From: UBA3305 sp002373555
GTDB taxonomy: Bacteria > Bacillota > Clostridia > Lachnospirales > Lachnospiraceae
DNA length: 40,274 nucleotides
Assembly: GCA_946612455.1 (NCBI GenBank)
Contig: CAMOER010000023.1
Coordinates: 1 to 40,274 of the forward strand
Direction: 5' to 3'
The position numbers and the translations under genes were made by a program. Under the pieces are notes generated by a model. It was not told the DNA's origin. It was given only the letters and a program-made list of their open reading frames with translations, and searched no databases. Shown in pieces: positions 18,601 to 26,094 of the stretch. Each line of letters starts with the position of its first letter. Within the stretch, counting starts at the first letter, position 1.

Positions 18601-19060
18601 TACGGCGATCGAGCTGGAAATGGATGCTTATATTCCGGACGGATATATCGCGGATGACACGCAGCGAATGGATATGTACCGCCGCATCGCCGGCATGGAA
18701 AGCGCGGAGGACTATGACGATATTCTGGACGAGCTGACGGACCGGTATTCTGACCCGCCGGGGGCCGTAGTGAATCTCCTCGAAGCGGCGCTCATCCGGA
18801 CGATGGCGAAGGCGGTCTATGTCACGGAGATCAGCGGGAACCGGGATAATATCCGCTTTTCGCTGTTTGACAAAGCGCAGATTTCGCCCGCGAAGATCCC
18901 GGAATTCATCGAAAGCTTTGACGGGGACGTGAAGCTCCTGGCCGGCAATCCGCCGGGCTTTATGTACCGGGATCAGCGAAAACGGATCCGGAACGATGCC
19001 GGGCTTACCGGACTCGTGAAAAATGTGTTAAGCAGGATGAAAATCTTGATAGAAGTGTAA
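15695..19060 (+). CDS. mfd: Transcription-repair coupling factor
   Basis: A 1121-residue translocase that removes RNA polymerase stalled at DNA damage and recruits UvrA. Domains in order: a UvrB-like N-terminal region (about 1-350), a CarD-like RNA polymerase-interaction domain (starting near SAGDYVVHESHGLGQYKGLE), a superfamily 2 translocase with Walker A GDVGYGKTE (about 603-611) and DEEQ box, a second motor domain with QLRGRVGRS, and a C-terminal TRCF domain. The length is near the family norm of about 1150. ATG 15695 (MHKLL) follows an AGGAG site, unlike the ATG at 15665. Its last bases contain the -35 box of the next gene. Confidence 0.97.
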   Translation: MHKLLSEISQFQDAAQALAAGRGPVAVSGCVDTQKTHLAQALTEEFPLRLFVTYSETRAREILDDLSCFISDAYFYPAKDVLFYQADIQGSLLARERMAVIAHILEEKAGTVVTTIDALMDMIASPDDVYRRLLVLLAGESYDQEEIKQTLVSLGYERETRVESAGQFAIRGGIMDIFPLTEENPVRIEFFGDEIDSIRTFSVETQRSMENLPMISVYASDEMPPVHNGKYVSPVSFLQYFKEEAAVILDEPASLAEMADGVYKEFHDSMDIRLSEGVFGDGPVPQLISPEETFAALDRKHTLMMTGLPTRNMTPREQKAFEITGKTMVSYAGNIEGLKRDLTGWKKDHYRIMILCGTGGHARRIAENLREYDLPAVYKPRDPEARGTEAVEVQPGQIIVTTGSIHKSFEYPQIRYAVLSEGDLFGREKKKKKRKSQYTGTNIKSYEELSAGDYVVHESHGLGQYKGLEKIEVSGIIKDYLKITYSDGGNLYVPVTQMDAVKKYASADTDKIPKLNKLAGNEWNKTRTRVKHAVRDIAKDLVALYAKRQSAQGYKYSQDTVWQTEFEEQFPYEETEDQLRTIAECKADMESGRIMDRLICGDVGYGKTEIALRAAFKAVQDGKQVAYLVPTTILAQQHYNTFVQRMKDYPVGVELLCRFRTQGEQKASLEKIRRGTSDIAIGTHRLLSKDVEFKDLGLLIIDEEQRFGVADKEKIKKLKENVNVMSLTATPIPRTLHMSLIGIRDMSILHEPPLDRLPIQTYVMEYNDELVREAISRELSRGGQVYYVYNRVRTIREMALKIAGLVPDANVVFAHGQMKERELEKIMMDFVSGEIDVLVSTTIIETGLDIPNVNTIIVHDADRFGLSQLYQLRGRVGRSSRRASAFLMYRRDRVLKEIAQKRLTAVREYTELGSGIKIAMRDLELRGAGNLLGAEQHGHMEAVGYELYVKMLSEAVKEAKGDETLPDFDTAIELEMDAYIPDGYIADDTQRMDMYRRIAGMESAEDYDDILDELTDRYSDPPGAVVNLLEAALIRTMAKAVYVTEISGNRDNIRFSLFDKAQISPAKIPEFIESFDGDVKLLAGNPPGFMYRDQRKRIRNDAGLTGLVKNVLSRMKILIEV

Positions 19061-19074
19061 TTTCGTAGTATAAT
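19046..19074 (+). promoter_or_regulatory. Promoter of the foldase-like gene, overlapping the mfd 3' end
   Basis: TTGATA at 19046-19051 and TATAAT at 19069-19074 are separated by 17 bases. The -35 box lies inside the last codons of mfd. The leader is about 100 bases. Confidence 0.8.
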
Positions 19075-19153
19075 CGTTTGCCGGCGGGCACGATGACGGA
19101 TCCTGTTGCGGAAGGGGACGTCGGCCGCCGGCTTTGAAAATATCGGTTAGGAT

Positions 19154-19169
19154 CGCTCCTGACGGAGCG
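19154..19169 (+). promoter_or_regulatory. Leader hairpin just before the foldase ribosome binding site
   Basis: A perfect 6-bp stem CGCTCC/GGAGCG with loop TGAC ends a few bases before GGGGAGGA. It may affect access to the ribosome binding site or protect the 5' end of the mRNA. Confidence 0.45.
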
Positions 19170-19184
19170 TCCGGGGAGGATAGA

Positions 19185-20417
19185 ATGAAACTGAGGAAAG
19201 CATTTGCACTGATGCTGGCAGCCGTAACGGCCGCCGGTGTCCTGTCAGGCTGCGGCAGCAGCAAGATCGGCGACTACGCGACCACCCAGGTGGCGAAGTA
19301 CGGCAATGAGACGATCTATCTGGAAGAGGCGAATTTCTGGCTGCGCTATGAGCAGATCACGAACGAAGCCTATTACGGCCAGATGTATGCGTACTTCGGC
19401 TATGACAATATGTGGACCATGCCCGACGGAGAAGACGGCGGCACGATGGCCGACACCATCCACACGGCGACCATGTCCCAGATCCTGCAGAGAAGAGTGC
19501 TGGCGGATCACGCCGCGGATTACAATGTGGAACTGACCGAAGATCAGAAAGCCAAGTGCAAAGAGGCGGCGGAAAACATCTTCAAGGATTTCCCGAATTT
19601 TACGGAGTATTCGGATGCGGATGCTGAGAAGATCGCCGGTTATATGGAACTGAACTCGACCGCGTATCTGGTCGCGGATGCGATCAAGGCGGAGACCGAG
19701 ATCGATGTTCCGGAGGATTCCGTGGCTGCTTACGGTATTGAATACATTACCGTGACCGAGCCGGAAGAGGAGACCGAGGCGGCTGCAGATGAGACTGCGG
19801 AAGCAGAGACGGAAGCCGCTGCGGAGACCGAAGCAGCTGAAGAGCCCGCGGGACCGGAAGGCGAAGCACTGGCGAACGAAGTGCTGGCGAAGGCACAGGC
19901 CGGAACCGCGCTTGCGGATATCGCATCGGAATATGAAGGCTTAAGCGTACAGTCCGCGGATTATCTGCTGACCGGCGAGACCTCCACCGATGACAAGTAT
20001 CTGAAGACGATCGGCATGGCGGCAGGCGATGTAGATATGATCGCAGGCGACGGCAGCTGGACGATCGTGACGCGTCTGAATGACAAGGATGAGGCTGCGA
20101 CCGAGACCAGAAGAGAGACTGCGGAGAACGAGCAGAGAACGGAGCATTTCAATGCGGTCTATACGGACTTCACAAAGAGCGCGCCGAAGTTCTCCGTGAA
20201 TGAGAAGATCTGGGAGCAGATCAAGATCACGGATATGATCTATGAGGCACCGGAACCGGAGACGGAAGCAGCCGCAGAGACAACTGCAGCCGCGGAGGAA
20301 ACGGAAGCAGCCGTTGAGACGACTGCAGCCGCGGAGGAAACGGAAGCAGCCGCAGAGACGACCGCAGCCGCGGAGGAAACGGAAGCCGCTGAAGAGACGA
20401 CTGAAGCCGCAGAATAA
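19185..20417 (+). CDS. SurA/PrsA-like foldase lipoprotein with degenerate parvulin domain
   Basis: A 410-residue exported protein. Lipobox VLSGC places the lipidated Cys at about residue 23. A SurA-N-like helical region (about 35-180) is followed by a strand GIEYITVT, an acidic Glu/Ala/Thr block of about 35 residues, and a helix-strand region ending SWTIVTRLND that follows the order of a parvulin fold. Residues usual for prolyl isomerase activity are not obvious, so it may be a holdase. The tail (about 360-410) consists of 13-residue repeats. ATG 19185 has a GGGGAGGA site; an upstream in-frame ATG at 19134 lacks one. It directly follows mfd, as foldase genes commonly do in clostridia. Confidence 0.75.
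   Translation: MKLRKAFALMLAAVTAAGVLSGCGSSKIGDYATTQVAKYGNETIYLEEANFWLRYEQITNEAYYGQMYAYFGYDNMWTMPDGEDGGTMADTIHTATMSQILQRRVLADHAADYNVELTEDQKAKCKEAAENIFKDFPNFTEYSDADAEKIAGYMELNSTAYLVADAIKAETEIDVPEDSVAAYGIEYITVTEPEEETEAAADETAEAETEAAAETEAAEEPAGPEGEALANEVLAKAQAGTALADIASEYEGLSVQSADYLLTGETSTDDKYLKTIGMAAGDVDMIAGDGSWTIVTRLNDKDEAATETRRETAENEQRTEHFNAVYTDFTKSAPKFSVNEKIWEQIKITDMIYEAPEPETEAAAETTAAAEETEAAVETTAAAEETEAAAETTAAAEETEAAEETTEAAE
20262..20417 (+). repeat. 39-bp coding repeats in the foldase C-terminal tail
   Basis: Units start at 20262, 20301, 20340 and 20379; the last is diverged and ends with the stop codon. Each encodes the 13 residues TEAAAETTAAAEE or a close variant. Acidic, Ala/Thr-rich tails of this kind are probably disordered. 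Confidence 0.92.
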
Positions 20418-20420
20418 AAC

Positions 20421-20539
20421 CTGTCATCCAGAGGAGCGAAGCGACGAAGGATCTTCGTCGGAACACCTGCGGTTTTACAAAAACCGAAGACTGCAGAGCG
20501 GGGATTCTTCCTCCGGCAAAGCCGGCGTCTGAATGACAG
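20421..20539 (+). repeat. TGTCATCC-family repeat, copy 2, with terminal inverted repeats
   Basis: The 119-bp element begins CTGTCAT (20421-20427) and ends ATGACAG (20533-20539), a perfect 7-bp terminal inverted repeat. Inside are the family core GCGACGAAGGATCTTCGTCG, GCGGTTTTAC and a hairpin CCGGC-AAA-GCCGG (20513-20525). It begins 3 bases after the foldase stop codon. The size and ends resemble a miniature inverted-repeat element. Confidence 0.8.
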
Positions 20540-20578
20540 CGTTTTGGATGAATACGAAAAGGGAAGTCGGGTGATGTC

Positions 20579-21061
20579 ATGAAAAATGTCACAACTGAAA
20601 AGATGGACATCTTCGACCGCCTTATGGAGCTTCCCTTTCTGCGGATTTTCAAGCCATTATGGAAAAGACACCGGGAAGTCCTTCTGTATCTTTTCTTCGG
20701 GGGACTGACAACGCTCATCAGCATCGGCAGCTTCGCATTCTTTACCCGCGCGGGCTTTCACGCGCTGATCGCGAATGTCTTTTCGTGGATCTTGGCTGTG
20801 CTGTTTGCCTATATCACCAACAGCATCTGGGTCTTTTCCGCGAAGCCTTCGGGTCCGTCGGAACTGCTGCACCAGGCAGCAGGTTTCTACGGCGGCCGGG
20901 TGGCGACGCTGCTGATGGAGGAAGCGGTGCTCCTGATCGGGATCAGTCTGCTGGGCTTTCCGGATCTGTTGGTTAAAGTCGCCGCGCAGGTGCTCGTGCT
21001 GATCGGAAATTATCTGATCAGCAAGCTGTTCGTGTTCCGGAAACGGAAGGATCCGGCCTGA
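20579..21061 (+). CDS. GtrA-family membrane protein
   Basis: A 160-residue protein with four hydrophobic segments: LYLFFGGLTTLISIGSFAFF, then LIANVFSWILAVLFAYITNS ending in the family motif NSIWVF, and two more before the C-terminal ISKLFVFRKRK. GtrA-like proteins are thought to help move lipid-linked sugars across the membrane for glycosylation of surface polymers. No glycosyltransferase gene is adjacent. ATG 20579 is the first start; MDIF at 20603 is a possible alternative because neither has a strong ribosome binding site. Downstream bases 21049-21075 can form an imperfect hairpin without a T-run. Confidence 0.82.
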   Translation: MKNVTTEKMDIFDRLMELPFLRIFKPLWKRHREVLLYLFFGGLTTLISIGSFAFFTRAGFHALIANVFSWILAVLFAYITNSIWVFSAKPSGPSELLHQAAGFYGGRVATLLMEEAVLLIGISLLGFPDLLVKVAAQVLVLIGNYLISKLFVFRKRKDPA

Positions 21062-21099
21062 AAAGGCTCCGGGATCCGCGAAATATGGAATAAAACCGC

Positions 21100-21128
21100 T
21101 TGATTTTTACGAATGCGTGTGTTACTAT
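21100..21128 (+). promoter_or_regulatory. Promoter of secG
   Basis: TTGATT at 21100-21105 and TACTAT at 21123-21128 have 17-base spacing. Confidence 0.6.
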
Positions 21129-21193
21129 GACATTTGCCGTTTCAGCGGAAATATTTATTTTTGTCCTGCGGGACATCATAGGAGATAGATAAC

Positions 21194-21439
21194 ATGCTTT
21201 GGATCCTTAGAATTCTGAAACTTGTCATGGTCGTGATCTGCGCGGCGCTGATGGTCATCATCCTGCTGCAGGAGGGCAAGAACAACGGACTTGGCGGCGG
21301 TATCGCCGGCGGTTATGCACAGACCTATGTCGGAAAGCACAGAAAGGATACCCCTGAGGGTAAGATGCAGAGATATACGGCATATCTCATCGCGGCTCTC
21401 TTTATTGTATCCCTGCTGCTCAATGTGCTGGGAAACTGA
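21194..21439 (+). CDS. secG: Preprotein translocase subunit SecG
   Basis: An 81-residue membrane protein with two hydrophobic helices (about residues 3-24 and 56-78) joined by a Gly-rich loop, including LLQEGKNNGLGGGIAGG, typical of SecG. SecG assists SecYE in protein export. The ATG is preceded by AGGAGA. It has its own promoter and a terminator immediately downstream. In many Firmicutes secG is followed by rnr (RNase R) and smpB; here rnr is absent from the interval. Confidence 0.92.
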   Translation: MLWILRILKLVMVVICAALMVIILLQEGKNNGLGGGIAGGYAQTYVGKHRKDTPEGKMQRYTAYLIAALFIVSLLLNVLGN

Positions 21440-21450
21440 CGAAATGATCG

Positions 21451-21478
21451 GCGCATGGCTAAGCCATGCGCTGTTTTT
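21451..21478 (+). terminator. Intrinsic terminator between secG and smpB
   Basis: A perfect 9-bp stem GCGCATGGC/GCCATGCGC with loop TAA is followed by TGTTTTT. It lies 11 bases after the secG stop and 18 bases before the smpB ATG, so smpB expression probably relies on read-through or an unseen promoter. Confidence 0.85.
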
Positions 21479-21495
21479 ACATACAGAGGTTTTTT

Positions 21496-21963
21496 ATGGC
21501 GAAGGAAAGCGTAAAACTGATTGCCAACAATAAAAAAGCATGGCATGATTATTTTATCGATCAGACGTACGAAGCCGGCATTTCCCTCGCGGGGACGGAA
21601 GTGAAATCGCTCCGCATGGGCAAATGCTCGTTAAAGGAATCATTCATCAAAGATGAGCGCGGCGAGCTGATCATCTACGGCATGAACATCAGCCCGTATG
21701 AGAAAGGAAATATTTTCAATAAGGATCCGCTGCGTCCGAGAAAGCTCCTTCTCCACCGCGGCGAGATCAACAAGCTTGCCGGCGCGGTGTCGCAGAAAGG
21801 CTATACGATCGTCCCGCTGAAGGTGTATCTGAAGGGGAGCCTGGTGAAGGTGGAGATCGGTCTGGCGAGAGGCAAGAAACTGTATGACAAGCGCGAAGCC
21901 ACGGCGAAGAAGGATATGAAGCGCGAGGCCGAGCGTGAATTCAAGATGAGCGTTAAATCGTGA
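21496..21963 (+). CDS. smpB: SsrA-binding protein SmpB
   Basis: A 155-residue RNA-binding protein that delivers tmRNA to stalled ribosomes. Diagnostic stretches are IANNKKAWHDYFI, YEAGISLAGTEVKSLR, YIVPLKV-type beta strands near QKGYTIVPLKVYLKG, and the Lys-rich tail beginning KKLYDKREATAKKD. ATG 21496 follows AGAGG and matches the family start; an upstream in-frame ATG at 21466 falls inside the terminator stem. galE follows after 22 bases. The tmRNA gene itself is not in this window. Confidence 0.95.
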   Translation: MAKESVKLIANNKKAWHDYFIDQTYEAGISLAGTEVKSLRMGKCSLKESFIKDERGELIIYGMNISPYEKGNIFNKDPLRPRKLLLHRGEINKLAGAVSQKGYTIVPLKVYLKGSLVKVEIGLARGKKLYDKREATAKKDMKREAEREFKMSVKS

Positions 21964-21985
21964 TCTGTATACAAGGAGGAAGCAC

Positions 21986-23002
21986 ATGGCAGTTTTAGTA
22001 ACGGGAGGAGCGGGATATATCGGCAGCCACACATGTCTCAAGCTCCTGGAAGCAGGCTATGAAGTCGTTGTCGTGGATAATCTCTTAAATTCCAGCGAGG
22101 AATCCTTAAAGAGAGTCGAGGAACTCACCGGAAAGAGCATCACTTTCTATCAGGCGGACGTGAGAGACAAAGAGACCCTGGACGGGATCTTCGAAAAAGA
22201 GGATATCTCATCCGTCATTCATTTCGCGGGCCTGAAAGCGGTCGGCGAATCCGTGGCAAAGCCGCTGATGTACTATCAGAATAATCTGATCTCCACGCTT
22301 GTGCTGCTGGAGACCATGAAGGCGCACGGCTGCAATATGATCGTTTTCTCTTCCTCCGCGACCGTATACGGCCTGCCGAAGAGCGTGCCGATCAGGGAGG
22401 ATTTCCCGCTTTCGGTCACCAATCCCTACGGACGCACGAAGCTGATGCAGGAGGACATGCTCCGGGATATCGCTGCGGCGGATCCGGAACTGTCCGTGAT
22501 GATCCTTCGTTACTTCAATCCCATCGGCGCGCATGAGAGCGGCCGGATCGGAGAAGACCCGAAGGGCATCCCGAACAACCTTCTTCCCTATGTTTCCCAG
22601 GTGGCGGTCGGCAAACTTGAGCGCGTGCATGTATTCGGAAACGATTACGATACCCCGGACGGCACCGGTGTACGCGATTACATCCACGTCTGCGATCTGG
22701 CGCAGGGCCATGTGCTTGCGCTGCAGAAAATGGAAAAGAGCGGTGCGGGCGTATACACCTACAACCTCGGTACCGGCAAAGGCACCAGCGTCTTCGAACT
22801 GATCGAAGCATTCGGAAAAGCCTGCGGCAAGGAAGTCCCTTATCAGGTCGATCCCAGACGTGACGGCGATATTGCCGAGTGCTATGCCGATCCCTCGCTG
22901 GCGGAGGCCGAACTTGGTTTCAAGGCGCAGTTCTCCATCGACGAGATGTGCCGCGATTCCTGGAACTGGCAGAAGAACAATCCGGACGGCTACAGAAAAT
23001 AA
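21986..23002 (+). CDS. galE: UDP-glucose 4-epimerase
   Basis: A 338-residue short-chain dehydrogenase-type epimerase that interconverts UDP-glucose and UDP-galactose, serving galactose use and surface polysaccharide synthesis. The NAD-binding motif TGGAGYIGSH is at the N-terminus, the serine run FSSSATVYG precedes the catalytic Y148xxxK152 pair (NPYGRTK), and RYFNPIGAHESGRIGEDP is typical of GalE. The ATG follows AAGGAGG. The glycosidase gene follows after 42 bases and may be co-transcribed. Confidence 0.95.
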   Translation: MAVLVTGGAGYIGSHTCLKLLEAGYEVVVVDNLLNSSEESLKRVEELTGKSITFYQADVRDKETLDGIFEKEDISSVIHFAGLKAVGESVAKPLMYYQNNLISTLVLLETMKAHGCNMIVFSSSATVYGLPKSVPIREDFPLSVTNPYGRTKLMQEDMLRDIAAADPELSVMILRYFNPIGAHESGRIGEDPKGIPNNLLPYVSQVAVGKLERVHVFGNDYDTPDGTGVRDYIHVCDLAQGHVLALQKMEKSGAGVYTYNLGTGKGTSVFELIEAFGKACGKEVPYQVDPRRDGDIAECYADPSLAEAELGFKAQFSIDEMCRDSWNWQKNNPDGYRK

Positions 23003-23044
23003 ACCGACGCCGCCGGGCTGCCTGGCGGGATACGGAGAGAAATC

Positions 23045-25336
23045 ATGGAGAATACTGTAAGACTGATCGAAGAAGATCTTGCGGCAGTTTATCTCGGTAA
23101 TCTGAATACGGTCGAGCAGACGCTCGCTTTTCCGGCGGCCGGGAAAAACGGTTCCGCATTTACATGGGAGAGCAGCGAGGAACGATTCATCGATAAAGAA
23201 GGGCGGGTACACCGCCCTCTTTTCGGTATGGGCGACAGACCGGTCAGACTGACCGTGACGGCGGTGCTTAACGGCGTCAGCAGGACGCGTGTCTTTGAGG
23301 CGACGGTGCTGCAGGAAAAGAAGGATACCGTCATTACCGGGATCCGGCCGCTCCTGAAAGTCACTGCCGCGGCGGATCCGGAGCTGCCGCATTATACGGC
23401 GGCCGAGACGGAGGACGGGCGCCTGATGGCGGTCCCGGTGACATGGATCCCGATGCCGGAGGAATGGGCTGCGGCCTCGGCCGGCACCGGAGAACAGTTC
23501 ATGGTCGGAGAGGCGGAGGGGACGGATATTCCGGCGATGCTCTGCCTGCAGAAAACGGAACGGCGGGCCGGGACCATTCTGCCTGCTGCCGTATCTTATC
23601 CGGCGCCGGGCAGCGTGCGGCTGACCGGCGGCAGCTGTTATTACGATGCTGCGCAGGTCATGGGCGAATGGCTGCTCGCACAGGATACTGACCAGATGCT
23701 GTATAATTTCCGGCAGGCGGCAGGGCTCGGTACCCGGGGCGCGGCGCCGATGACGGGCTGGGATGATCCGGCGGGAAATCTGCGGGGCCACACGACAGGC
23801 CATTATCTGTCCGGGCTTTCGCTCGCGTTTTCCGTCACCGGAGACGTGCGTTTCCGGGAAAAAGTGGTGGCGCTGGTGGAAGGCCTTGCGGAATGCCAGC
23901 AGGCTTTCTCAGCGGGCGGCCGCGTGAAACCGGGCTTTCTCTCCGCCTATGACGAGACGCAGTTCGATCTGCTGGAGGTGTATACGCCGTATCCGCAGAT
24001 CTGGGCGCCGTATTATACCCTGGATAAGATCATGTCCGGTCTTTATGATGCTTATATTTACATCGGAAATGAGACCGCGCTGGCGGTGGAATCCGCCATG
24101 GGCGACTGGGTCTATGACAGGCTTTCCCGGCTGGACGGCGAAAAGAGAAGAAAGATGTGGAGCATGTACATTGCCGGAGAATACGGCGGCATGCTCGGCA
24201 CGATGGTGCAGCTGTACGGCCTGACAGGGAAGGATACGCATCTGGAATGCGCCTCCTTCTTCCTGAATCCGAAGCTGTTCGATCCGATGGAAGCGGGGAT
24301 CGATACGCTGGAGGATATGCATGGCAATCAGCATATTCCGCAGATCATCGGTGCGCTGGCTTTCTATGACGCGCTCTGCGGCATTGATCCGGACCGCTGT
24401 GAGAACGAGCGGCTGGCAAGGCTTGCCGCCGACCGGGAAAAGTATTTCCTGATCGTCATGAACTTTATCGAGATCACGGGCAGCGGACATATTTACGTGA
24501 ACGGCGGCGTGGGCGAGACGGAGATGTTCCACCGGGCCGGCAGCGCGAAACGGCTGTTTACGGACAAGACAGCCGAGAGCTGCGCGACGTATAATCTGGA
24601 GCGGCTCTACGGCGCCTTCTTCGCGCATGCTTCCTCCGCAAAGGTGATGGATCTGTATGAAAATTCCCTGCTGAACCACATCCTCATGAGCGCTTCTCCG
24701 AGACCGGACGGCGGTACGACCTACTTCATGCCGCTGCGGCCCGGCGGGCGGAAAGAATACTCCACGGAGGAGAATACCTGCTGTCACGGAACGGGCATGG
24801 AGAGCCGGTTCCGGTATGTGCAGCATATCTTTGCTTTGGATGCGGAGGCGCTTTATCTGAATCTTTACGTTCCTGCGGAGCTGCAGGAAAAAGCGGCCGG
24901 GGCGAATGTCAGCCTTCGCGAAACCGAAGAGGGCACATTCTCCCTGCAATTCCACGCAGACTGGAACCGGAATGTCAGGATCCGCATCCCCGGCTGGACT
25001 TCCGGGAAGATCCGGATCCTGGTCAATGGGGCGGAAACGGCTTTCACGCCGGAGAAGGGATATGCAGTGCTTGCGGGCGGATTTTCCGCCGGCGACGAGA
25101 TCTGCATTGTTCTGCCGTACGGCATCCGCCGCGTGTCCGCAGGTTTCGGAAAGGTGAGCTTTCTGTACGGCCCGTATATGCTGGCGGCGCTGTCGGAATC
25201 GGCGGACTGGATGAAGGGCCCGGATCCGTCAACGATCCGAAAGACCGGGAAGGAAACGTTTTCCGCCGGGACAATAAAAATGCTTCCCGCATACCGTGTG
25301 GATGAGGAAGCGTATCATCTGATCTTCGACAGATAA
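23045..25336 (+). CDS. GH127-type glycosidase (beta-L-arabinofuranosidase family)
   Basis: A 763-residue protein without a signal peptide, so probably cytoplasmic. The first 110 residues look like an immunoglobulin-like domain (AFTWESSEERF, VLNGVSRTRVFEATVL). The rest matches the GH127/DUF1680 family: GHTTGHYLSGLSLAF, YYTLDKIMSGLYDAY, and a C-terminal beta region. The residues expected for the zinc-thiolate active site of this family are present: E511 and C513 in AESCATYN, C579 and C580 in NTCCHGTGMES. Family enzymes release L-arabinofuranose from plant or glycoprotein glycans by a cysteine nucleophile. The true substrate is not certain. It converges with the J-domain gene, with two bases between the stop codons. 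Confidence 0.87.
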   Translation: MENTVRLIEEDLAAVYLGNLNTVEQTLAFPAAGKNGSAFTWESSEERFIDKEGRVHRPLFGMGDRPVRLTVTAVLNGVSRTRVFEATVLQEKKDTVITGIRPLLKVTAAADPELPHYTAAETEDGRLMAVPVTWIPMPEEWAAASAGTGEQFMVGEAEGTDIPAMLCLQKTERRAGTILPAAVSYPAPGSVRLTGGSCYYDAAQVMGEWLLAQDTDQMLYNFRQAAGLGTRGAAPMTGWDDPAGNLRGHTTGHYLSGLSLAFSVTGDVRFREKVVALVEGLAECQQAFSAGGRVKPGFLSAYDETQFDLLEVYTPYPQIWAPYYTLDKIMSGLYDAYIYIGNETALAVESAMGDWVYDRLSRLDGEKRRKMWSMYIAGEYGGMLGTMVQLYGLTGKDTHLECASFFLNPKLFDPMEAGIDTLEDMHGNQHIPQIIGALAFYDALCGIDPDRCENERLARLAADREKYFLIVMNFIEITGSGHIYVNGGVGETEMFHRAGSAKRLFTDKTAESCATYNLERLYGAFFAHASSAKVMDLYENSLLNHILMSASPRPDGGTTYFMPLRPGGRKEYSTEENTCCHGTGMESRFRYVQHIFALDAEALYLNLYVPAELQEKAAGANVSLRETEEGTFSLQFHADWNRNVRIRIPGWTSGKIRILVNGAETAFTPEKGYAVLAGGFSAGDEICIVLPYGIRRVSAGFGKVSFLYGPYMLAALSESADWMKGPDPSTIRKTGKETFSAGTIKMLPAYRVDEEAYHLIFDR

Positions 25337-25338
25337 AT

Positions 25339-26094
25339 TCAGATGCAGCAGACGACCGGCGCACAGCCGCCGCCGCACATCATGTTGAGCAGGCAGAGAT
25401 AGCAGCAGAGATTGCTGCCGGCGGACGGCGTACCGCCGTAGCTCTGGCTCATATCGCGGTACCATGTGCCGCCGCCTTCCAGTGCCTGGATCAGCTGCTG
25501 GTATTTGATGTTGTCCGGCGCCAGAGAGGCTGCCTGTCTTGCATAATTGAGCGCATTGATGTTGTTGCCCATGCCGTTGTGGGCGATCGCACAGAAATAA
25601 TACCATTCGGCAGTACGGTCCTGCACTTCATCCAGAACGTGCAGGGCCTCGTTATATGCCCGTGCATTCAGGTGATTGGCCGCCGCCTGCATTTTGATGT
25701 CGTCCTGCGACTGACTGCCTGCATGCGGCTGTTCATACTGCGCGTTTCCGAAGGGATTCCCGTAGAATCCCCAGCCGTTATAGGCTTCCTTATAGGTCGT
25801 CCCGCCGTAGCTGTTCCCGGAATACTGCCCGCTGCCGTACGGATTTCCGTACGTGCTCTGGCCGGATCCGCTGTTTCCGTAAGGCCCGGTATAACCCATC
25901 TCGCGGTCCTTCATGATCTGGTCATATGCCTGCTGGACTTCCTTGAATTTCTCCTCTGCAGCATCCTTTTCCGCTTCGGATCTGCCCACATTCGCATCCG
26001 GGTGATATTTCCTGGAAAGCGTCCGGTATGCTTTTTTCAGTTCATCATCCGTGGCGTCATATTTGACGCCCAGAACTTTATAAGGGTCTGTCAT
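25339..26094 (-). CDS. J-domain protein with TPR-like region and Cys-rich tail
   Basis: A 251-residue protein. The J-domain (residues 1-62) has the HPD motif at 31-33 that stimulates Hsp70 ATPase. A Gly/Tyr/Ser-rich linker (about 67-128) is followed by a TPR-like helical region (about 130-205) and a last segment with seven cysteines in 24 residues, ending VVCCI. It is not canonical DnaJ, because the four CxxCxGxG repeats are missing. The start MTDPYK is chosen because AGGAG precedes it and the J-domain begins there. It overlaps the DUF5685 gene by 17 bases and is the last gene of a three-gene minus-strand operon. Confidence 0.85.
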   Translation of the reverse strand: MTDPYKVLGVKYDATDDELKKAYRTLSRKYHPDANVGRSEAEKDAAEEKFKEVQQAYDQIMKDREMGYTGPYGNSGSGQSTYGNPYGSGQYSGNSYGGTTYKEAYNGWGFYGNPFGNAQYEQPHAGSQSQDDIKMQAAANHLNARAYNEALHVLDEVQDRTAEWYYFCAIAHNGMGNNINALNYARQAASLAPDNIKYQQLIQALEGGGTWYRDMSQSYGGTPSAGSNLCCYLCLLNMMCGGGCAPVVCCI

